Shown: piece after piece, positions 1 to 9,118 of the stretch
Numbering within the stretch: the first letter of the stretch is position 1
How the letters are laid out: the number at the start of each line of letters is the position of its first letter
DNA from: Haloplasmatales bacterium 4B
GTDB taxonomy: Bacteria > Bacillota_I > Bacilli_A > Haloplasmatales > Haloplasmataceae
Assembly: GCA_003586005.1 (NCBI GenBank)
Contig: NSKI01000008.1
Coordinates: 1-64,000, forward strand
Length of the DNA: 64,000 bases
Direction: 5' to 3'
Position numbers and translations under genes: made by a program
The notes under the pieces: generated by a model
The model's input: only the letters and a program-made list of their open reading frames with translations
Told to the model about the DNA's origin: nothing
The model's database searches: none

Positions 1-90
1 GATTATATTAACTGGTACAATAACATAAGAGTCCATGGAAGTTTAAATTATTTATCACCAGTTGAATATAGAAGAGGAATGTCTATATAA
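1..90 (+). pseudogene. IS3-family transposase (OrfB), C-terminal end only
   Basis: The first 90 bases read, in frame 1, as the last 29 residues of an IS3/IS150-type OrfB transposase, including the family's end signature (YNNIRVHGSLNYLSPVEYR). The rest lies beyond the left edge, so it cannot be decided here whether the element is intact; it is entered as a partial gene. The rve_3 integrase-core tail of this family normally ends 10-20 residues after the LSPVEYR motif, as here. The element's right terminal repeat should lie in the next 100-150 bases. Confidence 0.8.
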
Positions 91-180
91 GAATTGTTTA
101 AAAAAGTGTTGCCATTCCAATTTAATTTCTTTATCAAACTTTCTTCTTTTTTCCATAAAGAAAAATCCCCTCTCTGTAAA

Positions 181-203
181 AGTACAATTTATTTTTTTGT
201 ACT
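181..203. repeat. Possible IS3-type terminal ends back to back
   Basis: A 7-bp inverted repeat (AGTACAA at 181-187, TTGTACT at 197-203) sits just beyond the transposase tail. IS150-like elements begin TGTACT, so 181-187 could be the right end of the element at 1-90 and 197-203 the left end of a second, now lost, element. This is inferred from the terminal bases only; no target duplication could be defined. Confidence 0.3.
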
Positions 204-320
204 GTCTACTTTAAGGGAATCATACCATAATACAGAAGCCATCTACTAGCAGCATAAGTTCAGATTTTAGTTTATTGGATATTTTTCTACCCACATTATT
301 TGACAAAGAGTCAAATTAAA

Positions 321-1094
321 TTATGTCAATTGTTTTATAAAATCGACAGTAACTCGATTAAATTGAACTGGTTGGTCAATATTACATACATGACCACTGT
401 CTTTTATACATTCAAGTTTCAATTCAGGTTGTTTTTTGACAAGTTCTTGAATAGATGTTAAAAATAGATGATCTTCTTCACCCATTACGAATAAGGTTGG
501 TACACCCTTGGTATCCATCTGTAAATTTCGTAAATAAGGATTTAAAGATTTTGTCAATCTAAACCACCGTAAAAATTCTTTTTGGCACATTCTTTTCGCC
601 TGTTCAACAAATGCATGTCTTGATTCAAAATGTCTTTCTTTCGGCATAATTATCCATGCAAAAATTTTATATATCCAGATGTATGGTAAAATGTATTTAA
701 ATAAATTCCCAACAGCAATTAAAAATTTAGTTCGCATATCTAATTGAATTATTGCACCACCTAAAATCATTGATTTTACTCTTTCAGGGTGATTTCTAGT
801 TAATGTCTGAATTATAATGGTCCCTAAAGATATTCCAACAAAATGAGATGATTGAATATTTAAATAGTCAATAACTTCAATTACATCCTCTGATACTTGC
901 AAAAATGTATCACCTTTACGCCATAACACTTTATTAGATTCACCATGCCCGCGTAAATCAATGCATAATACATTAAAATTTTTTCTAAAGGAATTAATTT
1001 GCTTATACCAGATTGTTGAACTTCCGCCAGCGCCATGAATAAATGTTACCCATTCTTCTGAACTAGAATTTGAATAAATGCGATAATGTAACAT
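321..1094 (-). CDS. Alpha/beta-fold hydrolase
   Basis: A 257-residue cytosolic alpha/beta hydrolase with the full family layout: an HG oxyanion-hole motif (His20-Gly21), nucleophile elbow G-I-S-L-G with Ser89, a GEEDHLF segment supplying the acid Asp208, and catalytic His235 in SGHVCN. A helical cap lies at about residues 120-185. There is no signal peptide. The substrate cannot be told from sequence; relatives include esterases, lactonases and C-C hydrolases. The start is supported by GAGGA five bases upstream. It is monocistronic, between IS remains and the mreB cluster. Confidence 0.88.
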   Translation of the reverse strand: MLHYRIYSNSSSEEWVTFIHGAGGSSTIWYKQINSFRKNFNVLCIDLRGHGESNKVLWRKGDTFLQVSEDVIEVIDYLNIQSSHFVGISLGTIIIQTLTRNHPERVKSMILGGAIIQLDMRTKFLIAVGNLFKYILPYIWIYKIFAWIIMPKERHFESRHAFVEQAKRMCQKEFLRWFRLTKSLNPYLRNLQMDTKGVPTLFVMGEEDHLFLTSIQELVKKQPELKLECIKDSGHVCNIDQPVQFNRVTVDFIKQLT

Positions 1095-1259
1095 ATTTTC
1101 CTCACTTCTTATCTTATTACCTTGTATAAATATACACCTTTTCTATATTTATTGTCAACTAATTAATCTTTATTAATATTATAGAAAGACTTGTGTTTGA
1201 TTAATTATATTTAAAACAGTGCACGTTTTGTACAAACCTGCACCATGTTATTAGCATAC

Positions 1260-2657
1260 TTAAAATAAATTTTTCAATTTCTTAAACAAATTATTTACTG
1301 TATCTTTTATTTTTTCATAAGCAGCACTAAGCAGTTCCTTTATTTCTTCAAATTCTAATATTTCAAAGTAGACTAGAGATCCTATACAAACTACTAAAAC
1401 TAGTAAAACTAATAATAACCAAAGATTTTTTTTAGTTTTTCTTTGCTTAGTTTTAAAAAATTCATTTTCAAAATTAATACTACCCTGTTTTTCAAAACGA
1501 GCTTTTCGCTTCTGGTACGAATTTAAACTTTGCGATATTTTATAATTTTCTTCAATATCATATGGTACTTCAATAAGTTCAGATTCAATTTCTTCCTCAC
1601 TTAAATCATCAACTTCATAATCATCTATTATTTCATTTTGTTTTATTTCAGATAGATCATTAAAGTTACCTTCAGAACTCTTCTGTTTGTCACCATGGTT
1701 AAAATTAGCACTAACTCTAGAGACTAAATCCAAAAATTCCTCATCACTAGTATCAACCTTAGAATTGACCTCTTCAAAATCTTTTTTTAATTCAGCCTTT
1801 TTTTCAAATAAACTCTTCCAATCGAAATATTTCATCTCTTTAACTACACTATTGTTAGAATTTACCATAATTAATTTACAAACACCTAAAAAGTCATATT
1901 CTGATTTTTTAATTGTTATTAGATGAAATTCCTCAATTTTTAAATTACTAGCGTATTTGTAGTAACTTCTATGAAAATCATCAATTTTAGTCGATTTTTT
2001 AACTATTTTTTTCCCTTTTTCAGTTAATGTATAATGAGTACCTTTAAAAGATTCGCATAATTGCTCATCAGTTAACTGTTTAGAAATTTCTCTAATTAAA
2101 TCGTTGTTATCCCCTCGAGCATCCAATCTATGCTTGTTGACTACATTTAATAACTGATCTCGATTTGACTTTCTAATATTCTTTAAGTAATTATCTGTAG
2201 TCAAATATCCCCTTCTTACCAACATATCTAGATGATATTCTACATCTAAGTGATTTTCTTTTTCCCAATTAGCAAAACGTTTATCATTTACTGCTAATTC
2301 ATCAGCAAATATTAAAAAAATAATCTGCTTTGGAGTTAATAAATGTTCATAATCATCTAAAAATGAATCATATTGATCTAAAGTTACATTTAACAATTGT
2401 GGCAAAGAAATGTGAAAGTCTGTTAAAGTATTATGAAGTAACTTTAATTCATCTGTATTTATTATCAGATTACTATTTTCCAAATATTCTTCTATTTCAC
2501 GATAGATTTTTCGAAACATATTTTTATTACTTAATATCTCTTTATCAATAACTCTTGAATAAACTGGAGTAAAGTAATCCTCTATTGATAAAAATAGGCT
2601 GATATTAAGTTTATTACCTAAAATTTTAAATTTCATATGATAAGTAAAATCATACAT
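1260..2657 (-). CDS. Tail-anchored protein with SAP-like segment, distal gene of the mreB cluster
   Basis: A 465-residue protein of unknown function, last in the mreB-containing gene string. Residues 1-160 are a mixed alpha/beta cytoplasmic region with no family I recognise. Residues about 167-197 (DQLLNVVNKHRLDARGDNND onward) have the helix-extended loop-helix pattern of SAP domains, which often bind nucleic acid. Residues 290-405 are acidic and low in complexity. One membrane span covers 411-430, preceded by a basic stretch (KTKQRKTKK) that suggests the bulk is cytoplasmic. The 35-residue tail is an amphipathic helix ending in KKLKNLF. GGTGG lies upstream of the ATG. By position it is a candidate membrane anchor or adaptor for the MreB filaments; that role is inference. 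Confidence 0.75.
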   Translation of the reverse strand: MYDFTYHMKFKILGNKLNISLFLSIEDYFTPVYSRVIDKEILSNKNMFRKIYREIEEYLENSNLIINTDELKLLHNTLTDFHISLPQLLNVTLDQYDSFLDDYEHLLTPKQIIFLIFADELAVNDKRFANWEKENHLDVEYHLDMLVRRGYLTTDNYLKNIRKSNRDQLLNVVNKHRLDARGDNNDLIREISKQLTDEQLCESFKGTHYTLTEKGKKIVKKSTKIDDFHRSYYKYASNLKIEEFHLITIKKSEYDFLGVCKLIMVNSNNSVVKEMKYFDWKSLFEKKAELKKDFEEVNSKVDTSDEEFLDLVSRVSANFNHGDKQKSSEGNFNDLSEIKQNEIIDDYEVDDLSEEEIESELIEVPYDIEENYKISQSLNSYQKRKARFEKQGSINFENEFFKTKQRKTKKNLWLLLVLLVLVVCIGSLVYFEILEFEEIKELLSAAYEKIKDTVNNLFKKLKNLF

Positions 2658-2704
2658 AGTTTACCACCACCAATATAACTCTAAATTCATCTCACAATTA
2701 TATT

Positions 2705-2740
2705 ATTATAGACTGTATGTTTTTACATACAGTCTATAAT
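2705..2740. terminator. Perfect 16-bp hairpin between mreB1 and the tail-anchored protein gene
   Basis: Bases 2705-2720 and 2725-2740 are perfect reverse complements around a TTTT loop. There is no strong T-tract on the minus side (ATAATAATATAATT follows), so it may be a weak terminator or an RNA processing/stability hairpin that sets a lower level for the downstream gene. Confidence 0.6.
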
Positions 2741-2766
2741 TATTTCATATCCCTAGGTACTATAAA

Positions 2767-3774
2767 TTAATCAGTTGGATTAATTAAGTAGTTACCACGA
2801 TTTTTAAGTAAAACTTTAGTACCTTCAACTACAGCTGTTAATGGGCTATCAACCACTCTAACAGGTAGGTTAACCATTTCTTCAATGTATTCACATACAC
2901 CAGGAATGTTTGCTCCTCCACCATTAACAATTATTCCGTTTTCAACAATATCTGCAGATAATTCTGGTGGTGTAACTTCTAAAACAGAATAAACAACATT
3001 AATAATTTCATCAAAGATTGGTAAAATTATTTTGCGAACTTCTTTAGATGAAATCTTAGTCGCTGAAGGTAATCCAGAAACTAAGTCTCTACCTGATACC
3101 TTTACAAATTTCTCTTCTTCTTCATCTATTAATGTTGCAACTTCTATTTTTACTCTTTCAGCAGTTATTTGACCAATTACCAAGTTATGTGTTTTATGTA
3201 TATATTTAATAATTTCTTGGTCAATATAATTTCCTGCTACACGTATAGATTGAGATAATACTACATCACCTAGTGATAATACACCAACGTCAGTAGTTCC
3301 GCCACCAATATCAACAACCATTGTTGCGTTTGCTGAATAGATATCAACCCCAGAACCAATTGCTCCAGACTTAATTTCTTCTTCAATAAATACATCGTTA
3401 ATACCCATTTCAATCGCTAATTGGCGCATTGCCTCACGCTCGATTTGAGTTACTTCAGATGGACAACAAATCAAACATTTTGAGTTTTTAAAATCTCTCA
3501 TGTTTTGAACACGTTGGAAAACGTATTTTAATAATGCTTTAGCAGCGTCCATATCAGAAATTACACCTTCACGTAATGGACGGCTTACCTGAATTTTCTT
3601 GTGTGTTTTTCCAATCATAGAGAACGCGTCATTTCCACCGGCAATTACTTCACCAGTTTCAATATCAAAAGCTACAACTGAAGGTTCATTAAAAATGATT
3701 CCTTGTCCTTCATAGTATACTAATAAATTTGTCGTCCCTAAATCAATTCCTATGCCCAATTTCTTAATTGCCAT
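2767..3774 (-). CDS. mreB: MreB paralogue 1 (actin-like cytoskeletal ATPase)
   Basis: A 335-residue bacterial actin. It has the phosphate-1 loop (DLGTTN from Asp11), the catalytic-region Glu at 133 in an E-I-K-S-G-A-I-G context, phosphate-2 loop DIGGGTTD (155-162), and the C-terminal adenosine motif NGGGANIPG. MreB polymerises on the membrane with ATP; in walled cells it guides peptidoglycan synthesis. This copy is about 85% identical by eye to MreB4 (8078-9082) and much less so to the others, so the two are recent duplicates. It ends in GNYLINPTD, a tail shared in form by all five paralogues and unlike Bacillus MreB or Mbl. It follows mreB2 by 28 bp and should be cotranscribed with it. Confidence 0.96.
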   Translation of the reverse strand: MAIKKLGIGIDLGTTNLLVYYEGQGIIFNEPSVVAFDIETGEVIAGGNDAFSMIGKTHKKIQVSRPLREGVISDMDAAKALLKYVFQRVQNMRDFKNSKCLICCPSEVTQIEREAMRQLAIEMGINDVFIEEEIKSGAIGSGVDIYSANATMVVDIGGGTTDVGVLSLGDVVLSQSIRVAGNYIDQEIIKYIHKTHNLVIGQITAERVKIEVATLIDEEEEKFVKVSGRDLVSGLPSATKISSKEVRKIILPIFDEIINVVYSVLEVTPPELSADIVENGIIVNGGGANIPGVCEYIEEMVNLPVRVVDSPLTAVVEGTKVLLKNRGNYLINPTD

Positions 3775-3802
3775 ATTCTTCCTCCATTTTTAAGATTGTA
3801 TT

Positions 3803-4819
3803 CTAGTAATCATAAGGTTTAACTAAATAATTTCCTCTATTATTTAATAGTAATTTAGTACCTTCTACAATTGAAGTTAAAGGATTAACAGATATCTTAA
3901 CTTGTAATTGTAATTCTTCTTCTAAGAACTCTTTTATTCCATGAATTAAAGCTCCACCACCATTTATTACAATACCATTTTCAAAAATATCTGAAGATAA
4001 TTCTGGTGGAGTATTTTGAAGAACTTTTCTTATTGTATTAACAATTGATTCAAAAGCTCTAACGAAAATCTCCTTAACTTCTGATTGTTTCATTGTAACT
4101 TTGCATGGCAAACCATTACTTAGGTTTCTACCAGCAAAAGTATATTCCTTATCCTCACTTAATTCCTTACTTAATGTTCCTAATTGAATTTTAATTTGCT
4201 CAGAAGTATTATTCCCAATAATAATCCCATATTTGTATTTAACATATTTAGAAATTTCTTTATCTAAATAATTTCCAGCGATTTTGCTAGAATCAGAAAT
4301 AACAAGATCACCTAATGATAGAACTCCTATATCAGTTGTACCTCCACCTATATCAACTACCATTGACCCAGAAGCCTCAAAGATATCAATTCCAGCTCCA
4401 ATAGCACCAGCTTTTAACTCTTGTTCAACAAAAGCATCTCCGACACCTATCTTATTCGCTAATTCAAGTAAAGCTACTTTTTCAATATCTGATACTTCAG
4501 AAGGACAACATAATAATATTGTTGAGTTTTTTAAATCTACACTAATATTCTCTAATTTTTCAAATACATATTGAAGGTAAACTTTTGTAGCTTCTAAATC
4601 TGCTATTACTCCACCTTCCATTGGCTTTGCTAAACGTATATGTTTATGTTCTTTACCAAGCATTTCAGATGCTCTTTTACCAACGGCTATGCATTTATTA
4701 GTGCCTTTATCAAATGCAACTACTGATGGTTCATTATAAACTACACCACTACCGTTAATATAAACCAAGATATTAGCTGTACCTAAATCAACACCAATTT
4801 TATGACTTTTTTTTGCCAT
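3803..4819 (-). CDS. mreB: MreB paralogue 2
   Basis: A 338-residue MreB-family ATPase with DLGTAN, CCPSEVSD, E-L-K-A-G-A-I-G, DIGGGTTD and NGGGALIHG motifs all present. It groups by eye with MreB5 (shared KIGVDLGT, KNSTxLxCCPSEVS, MEGGVIAD/LEGGVIADL and xENGIxINGGGALI features). It is more diverged than the 1/4 pair and has an extra Tyr at the C terminus (KPYDY). It is the first gene of the mreB2-mreB1 pair, with its own promoter candidate about 60 bp upstream. The order (type 5/2, then type 4/1) is the same as in the mreB5-mreB4 pair, indicating duplication of a two-gene unit. Confidence 0.95.
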   Translation of the reverse strand: MAKKSHKIGVDLGTANILVYINGSGVVYNEPSVVAFDKGTNKCIAVGKRASEMLGKEHKHIRLAKPMEGGVIADLEATKVYLQYVFEKLENISVDLKNSTILLCCPSEVSDIEKVALLELANKIGVGDAFVEQELKAGAIGAGIDIFEASGSMVVDIGGGTTDIGVLSLGDLVISDSSKIAGNYLDKEISKYVKYKYGIIIGNNTSEQIKIQLGTLSKELSEDKEYTFAGRNLSNGLPCKVTMKQSEVKEIFVRAFESIVNTIRKVLQNTPPELSSDIFENGIVINGGGALIHGIKEFLEEELQLQVKISVNPLTSIVEGTKLLLNNRGNYLVKPYDY

Positions 4820-4872
4820 TTTTCCACCTTCTTTGTTAAATTTTAAATTTAAGATAAACTTTTTGAAACAAA

Positions 4873-4901
4873 GTAATATTCAAATTATTACTTGTAGTCA
4901 A
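4873..4901 (-). promoter_or_regulatory. Sigma-A-type promoter for mreB2-mreB1
   Basis: On the minus strand TTGACT (4896-4901), a 17-bp spacer and TATTAC (4873-4878) match the housekeeping promoter pattern, 54 bp before the mreB2 start codon. This would let the mreB2-mreB1 pair be expressed apart from the 621-aa gene upstream. Confidence 0.55.
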
Positions 4902-5007
4902 GCATACAAATTATGGAAGTGGTATATCTATATAATAAACTAAAACAAGACAAAAATAAATGTTTTTTTACAATAAATGAAAAAAAATTCTTAATCTTAT
5001 TTGTTCA

Positions 5008-6873
5008 TTAATTAAATAATAATGAAACCTGTTTTATTTTAAACACATTTCTGTTCATAGAATTATTATATTTTTCATTTGAAACAATAATTGGCAGAAC
5101 TCCCTCACGGGTAATTTTATCAACCAAGCAATTAAATTCATTTGCTTTTTTTATGTTAATATTTTCTTTATCAGATAATTCAGGACCTTGTATATAGTCC
5201 AACTTCATTTTAGAATCGCCTTTGTACATTTTAATATTTCTAATAGCGCGCATAGCATTAAAATTAGATGATCTATTATTTTCCAATTCTTTTGTTATAA
5301 GAGAATGGATAACAATTTTTCTCTCTTCAAAATATTTGAATAAAATGTCAGGTTCTTCTAATAGTGCGCTTGTATCTAATATAAAACTTACTTCACGTTC
5401 ATTTTGCAAAATGATTCGCTTAACATTCATTAAATATAAACTTTTTTCAATGTAATCTTTATAATAATCAGTATTTAGATTATAACTTTCTATAAAGTTT
5501 TTGTATAAATTCTCATAATCGCTTAACATAAGTTCATTTTTACAACTTTTAATAAATACTTCTAATTCTTTTAACAATAACAAAATGTTCTCATCAGATA
5601 AACAAAGTTTTTTCCCTAATTTAACTCCTAGTTCGCTTAATTTAATCATTAATTTTAATGAATCAAAATTAAATACTGCTCTCCCAATTTGATTAAAATT
5701 ATGAGATGTAAATGAATTAGCTTTTAAAACACTAGATAAAAATTGATTCAATTGATTATTAAGCTCTTCAACCTTCATTGTATACATATATAAGAACAAA
5801 TTATCTAGAGTTGAAAAAGAATTACTACGATTAAAAAAAGTGTTTAATATTTGCTTTACATAATTTATATTACTGTTTTTGCCTTTAGCTAAGAATTTAA
5901 AATCTTCATAATCTGGTCCTAACTTGTTTAAAGACAGATTATACTTATCATTCATTAAAATAATATAATTATTCATTCCACATGATTCTCTAAATAAATT
6001 TTCACTTATATAAAGAATAATTATATTCCCTTGTTTTTCAATTCTATCATCACTATTGTTAAAATTACTAAAATATTGTTTATCACTATGTTGTAATAAA
6101 ATTAGGAATTTAGGTTCGCTTTGTTTCTCAGTTAAATCATCAATATCGATGTCTATCTTTTTTAAAAACATATCATTTATGAATAAACAATTGCTATTTT
6201 TATAATAATCAACTAAATACTCCATAATAATTGCTTTATCGACAGGATATACATTATCAATATAATCAATTGTTTTTGGAGTGATTAAATTAGCCTGAAA
6301 ATCAACTTCAGCATCAATACCTAAATTAGATAATATTTCTTTAAAAGAATATTGCTTTAAAAGAGCATTTGTATATAATTCATTTTCTGATTTAATAACT
6401 AGCTTAGAATTAATAAGATGCAATTCAAAATTTAAATTATAATACAATTTTTCAAGTTGATAATACCTCACATCAAATAAATATAAAGAATCTTTATATA
6501 AATCTGCGAAATAATTCATTATTTCTTCTTTTTTAAATTCTCTTTTTAATTGATTATCAATTTTTATCACAAACGGACATTCATAAGTGTTAAATAAATT
6601 CGAACTATCACTTATAAATTGATCCGTTATAACATTTATAATGTAATCAAATTTTTCTTCTTTCAACATATTAGGCATAAATATTTTTGAATATAAATTT
6701 ATATGCCTTTTAATTTCCACTTTTGTTACATCGCTTCTTTTAAATAAACTGTATAATTCATCACTCATTTGATCTATTAAATTGTTTCCGCTTTTATCAA
6801 AATATTTCACATAACAAACATTGTTGGCAACTTCTAGAGCAACTGTAAACTTTCTTAACAAAGTATTTTTCAC
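5008..6873 (-). CDS. Unknown 621-aa protein with C-terminal PIN-like domain, inside the mreB cluster
   Basis: A 621-residue soluble protein placed between mreB3 and mreB2. Residues 1-490 match no family I recognise; they are alpha-helical with several Asn/Lys/Asp-rich stretches and no signal peptide or membrane span. From residue 495 it resembles the PIN domain of PhoH-type proteins: FILDTSALLEEPD (acidic residue Asp500) and a VIHSLITKELE segment with the second acidic position. The later acidic positions look changed (LPIIVSNEKYN where TNDxxL is usual), so nuclease activity is doubtful. The start is GTG with a strong AAAGGGGGG Shine-Dalgarno sequence. Location suggests a partner or regulator of the MreB filaments, or an RNA-level control of their expression; both are inference. 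Confidence 0.8.
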   Translation of the reverse strand: MKNTLLRKFTVALEVANNVCYVKYFDKSGNNLIDQMSDELYSLFKRSDVTKVEIKRHINLYSKIFMPNMLKEEKFDYIINVITDQFISDSSNLFNTYECPFVIKIDNQLKREFKKEEIMNYFADLYKDSLYLFDVRYYQLEKLYYNLNFELHLINSKLVIKSENELYTNALLKQYSFKEILSNLGIDAEVDFQANLITPKTIDYIDNVYPVDKAIIMEYLVDYYKNSNCLFINDMFLKKIDIDIDDLTEKQSEPKFLILLQHSDKQYFSNFNNSDDRIEKQGNIIILYISENLFRESCGMNNYIILMNDKYNLSLNKLGPDYEDFKFLAKGKNSNINYVKQILNTFFNRSNSFSTLDNLFLYMYTMKVEELNNQLNQFLSSVLKANSFTSHNFNQIGRAVFNFDSLKLMIKLSELGVKLGKKLCLSDENILLLLKELEVFIKSCKNELMLSDYENLYKNFIESYNLNTDYYKDYIEKSLYLMNVKRIILQNEREVSFILDTSALLEEPDILFKYFEERKIVIHSLITKELENNRSSNFNAMRAIRNIKMYKGDSKMKLDYIQGPELSDKENINIKKANEFNCLVDKITREGVLPIIVSNEKYNNSMNRNVFKIKQVSLLFN

Positions 6874-6993
6874 TTAATTCCCCCCTTTAATAAAACTAGT
6901 TCTTTCAAATTATTTATATATGGTTTTAGAAATATCAAACTATTTCTAAAGATTTATCTTGTCAGTTTTAATGGTATAGATAATTTTAATAGT

Positions 6994-7018
6994 AAAGGTC
7001 GCCATTCAGACGACCTTT
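6994..7018 (-). terminator. Hairpin after mreB3
   Basis: AAAGGTCG (6994-7001) pairs with CGACCTTT (7011-7018), 10 bases past the mreB3 stop codon. The minus-side T-tract is weak, so readthrough into the 621-aa gene is possible. Confidence 0.6.
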
Positions 7019-7028
7019 CAAATTAAAT

Positions 7029-8048
7029 TTAATCATTAGGAGCTACTAAGTAATCACCTTTATTTTTAAGAAGGTCCTTAGTTCCCTGAATTATTGAAGT
7101 AAGTGGGTCTGGTGATACTCGTATTTTAAGTTGAACCAAATCTTCTAAATATGCATCTAGCCCATCAATTAATGCGCCACCACCGTTAAGCACAACTCCG
7201 TTATCAATAATATCAGCAGCAATTTCAGGTGGTGTAACTTCTAAAACTTTTAAAATTACATTTGCAATAGTCTTAAATGAGTTTTTTAATACATCACGAA
7301 TTTCAGTTTGTCTGATTGTAATTTTTGATGGAAGACCACTCTTTAAATCTCTACCAGCAATAGTAATTTCTTTTTCGTTAGGTAAGTCATCACGTAATGT
7401 TGCTAAACTAATTTTTACTTTTTCTGCAGAAAGTGCTCCAATTTCAAAATTATATTTTTTCTTAATGAATTTTCTTATTTCTTCATCGAAAGCATTTCCA
7501 GCAGTTTTTATTGATTTAGAAACGACAATATCACCTAAAGCTAATACCCCAACATCAGTAGAACCTCCACCAATATCAATTACCATAGAACCAGATGGAT
7601 TGTAAATATCGATTCCAGCTCCAATCGCACCAGCTTTAACTTCTTCTTGTACAATAACATTTTGAATTCCAAAATTTAGCATAATATCTTTTAATGCTTG
7701 TCTCTCAATACCTGATAAATCTGAGTGACAACAAATCAATACTAAAGCATTTTTTAATTTTACATTTTCAAAATTAATTAAATGATTATTTAAAATATAT
7801 TCAAGCATTTTAATTGTTGCATCTTTATCAGCAACAACGCCCTGTTCTATTGGCCTAACAACTCTTATTTTATCATGTTGTTTTCCTAACATGCTTTTAG
7901 CGTTACTTCCAATAGCGATAATTTGGTCAGTGTCTTTATCAAATGCTACTACACTAGGTTCATTAAAAATGACACCTCTTCCACTAGAATATACTAGTGT
8001 GTTTGCAGTACCCAAATCTATCCCAATTTTTGTCTCATTTTTAGTCAT
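7029..8048 (-). CDS. mreB: MreB paralogue 3 (singleton type)
   Basis: A 339-residue MreB-family protein, the most isolated of the five. Motifs: DLGTAN, E-V-K-A-G-A-I-G, DIGGGSTDVGVLA (Ser in place of the first Thr of the phosphate-2 TT pair) and NGGGALIDG. Where the other four have CCPSE, this one has CCHSDLSGIE, losing the Pro of the conserved loop. The insertion before the loop (NNHLINFENVKLKNALVL) is longer and more hydrophobic than in MreB1/4, at the place where Gram-positive MreBs carry a membrane-insertion loop. It ends KNKGDYLVAPND. It is third in the mreB5-4-3 string, 29 bp after mreB4. Confidence 0.95.
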   Translation of the reverse strand: MTKNETKIGIDLGTANTLVYSSGRGVIFNEPSVVAFDKDTDQIIAIGSNAKSMLGKQHDKIRVVRPIEQGVVADKDATIKMLEYILNNHLINFENVKLKNALVLICCHSDLSGIERQALKDIMLNFGIQNVIVQEEVKAGAIGAGIDIYNPSGSMVIDIGGGSTDVGVLALGDIVVSKSIKTAGNAFDEEIRKFIKKKYNFEIGALSAEKVKISLATLRDDLPNEKEITIAGRDLKSGLPSKITIRQTEIRDVLKNSFKTIANVILKVLEVTPPEIAADIIDNGVVLNGGGALIDGLDAYLEDLVQLKIRVSPDPLTSIIQGTKDLLKNKGDYLVAPND

Positions 8049-8077
8049 ATTTCCACCTCTTTTAAATTTAGTTATAA

Positions 8078-9082
8078 CTAATCAGTAGGATTAATTAAAT
8101 AATTACCGCGATTTTTAAGCAGAACTTTAGTTCCTTCAACGACGTCTGTTAGTGGAGATTCAGAGATTTTAACAGGTAAATGTACCATATCTTCAATATA
8201 ATCTTTAATTCCAGGAATTAAAGCCCCACCACCGTTAACAATTATTCCATTATCAACGATATCTGCCGATAGTTCTGGTGGTGTAATTTCTAAAACAGAA
8301 TAAACTACATTTACGATCTCATCAAAAACTGGTAATAAAATTTTACGCACTTCTTTAGATGATATTTTTGTTGCTGAAGGTAGACCAGAAACTAAATCTC
8401 TACCAGATACTCTTATGAATTTTTCTTCTTCTTCATCTAGCAAAGTAGAAATTTCCATTTTTACTCTTTCAGCAGTTCTTTGACCGATAACTAAGTTATG
8501 TGTTTTGTGAACATACTTAACAATTTCTTGATCAATGTAGTTACCTGCAACACGAATTGATTGAGATAACACAACATCTCCTAGTGATAATACACCAACA
8601 TCAGTAGTTCCTCCACCAATATCAATTACCATTGTTGCATTAGCGGTATAAATATCTACACCTGATCCGATAGCACCAGCTTTAATTTCTTCTTCGATAA
8701 ATACATCGTTAATACCCATTTCAATTGCTAATTGTTTCATAGCTTCACGCTCAATTTGTGTGATTTCAGATGGACAACAAATTAAACATTTAGAGTTTTT
8801 AAAATCTCTCATGTTTTGAACACGTTCGAAAACATGTCTTAATAATGCTTTTGCAGCATCCATGTCAGATATTACTCCTTCACGCAATGGACGGCTTACT
8901 CTAATTTTTTTATGAGTTTTCCCAATCATAGAAAACGCATCTTCTCCAGCAGCAATCACCTCTCCAGTTTCGATATCAAATGCAACTACTGAAGGTTCAT
9001 TAAAGATAATCCCATTACCTTGCACGTAAACAAGTAAATTAGTTGTTCCTAGGTCTATACCTATACCTAGTTTCTTTTCCAT
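8078..9082 (-). CDS. mreB: MreB paralogue 4
   Basis: A 334-residue MreB nearly identical to MreB1 along its whole length (both contain GVISDMDAAKALL, KNSKCLICCPSE, DIGGGTTDVGVLSLGDVVLS and ELSADIV). ATP-site motifs are intact: DLGTTN, E-I-K-A-G-A-I-G, NGGGALIPG. Differences from MreB1 cluster near the C terminus (IEDMVHLPVKISESP against IEEMVNLPVRVVDSP), a region near the polymer interface. It lies 36 bp after mreB5 and 29 bp before mreB3, in one transcription unit. Confidence 0.96.
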   Translation of the reverse strand: MEKKLGIGIDLGTTNLLVYVQGNGIIFNEPSVVAFDIETGEVIAAGEDAFSMIGKTHKKIRVSRPLREGVISDMDAAKALLRHVFERVQNMRDFKNSKCLICCPSEITQIEREAMKQLAIEMGINDVFIEEEIKAGAIGSGVDIYTANATMVIDIGGGTTDVGVLSLGDVVLSQSIRVAGNYIDQEIVKYVHKTHNLVIGQRTAERVKMEISTLLDEEEEKFIRVSGRDLVSGLPSATKISSKEVRKILLPVFDEIVNVVYSVLEITPPELSADIVDNGIIVNGGGALIPGIKDYIEDMVHLPVKISESPLTDVVEGTKVLLKNRGNYLINPTD

Positions 9083-9118
9083 TTTTCATTCCTCCTATCA
9101 ACTTCTAAATATTAATTA

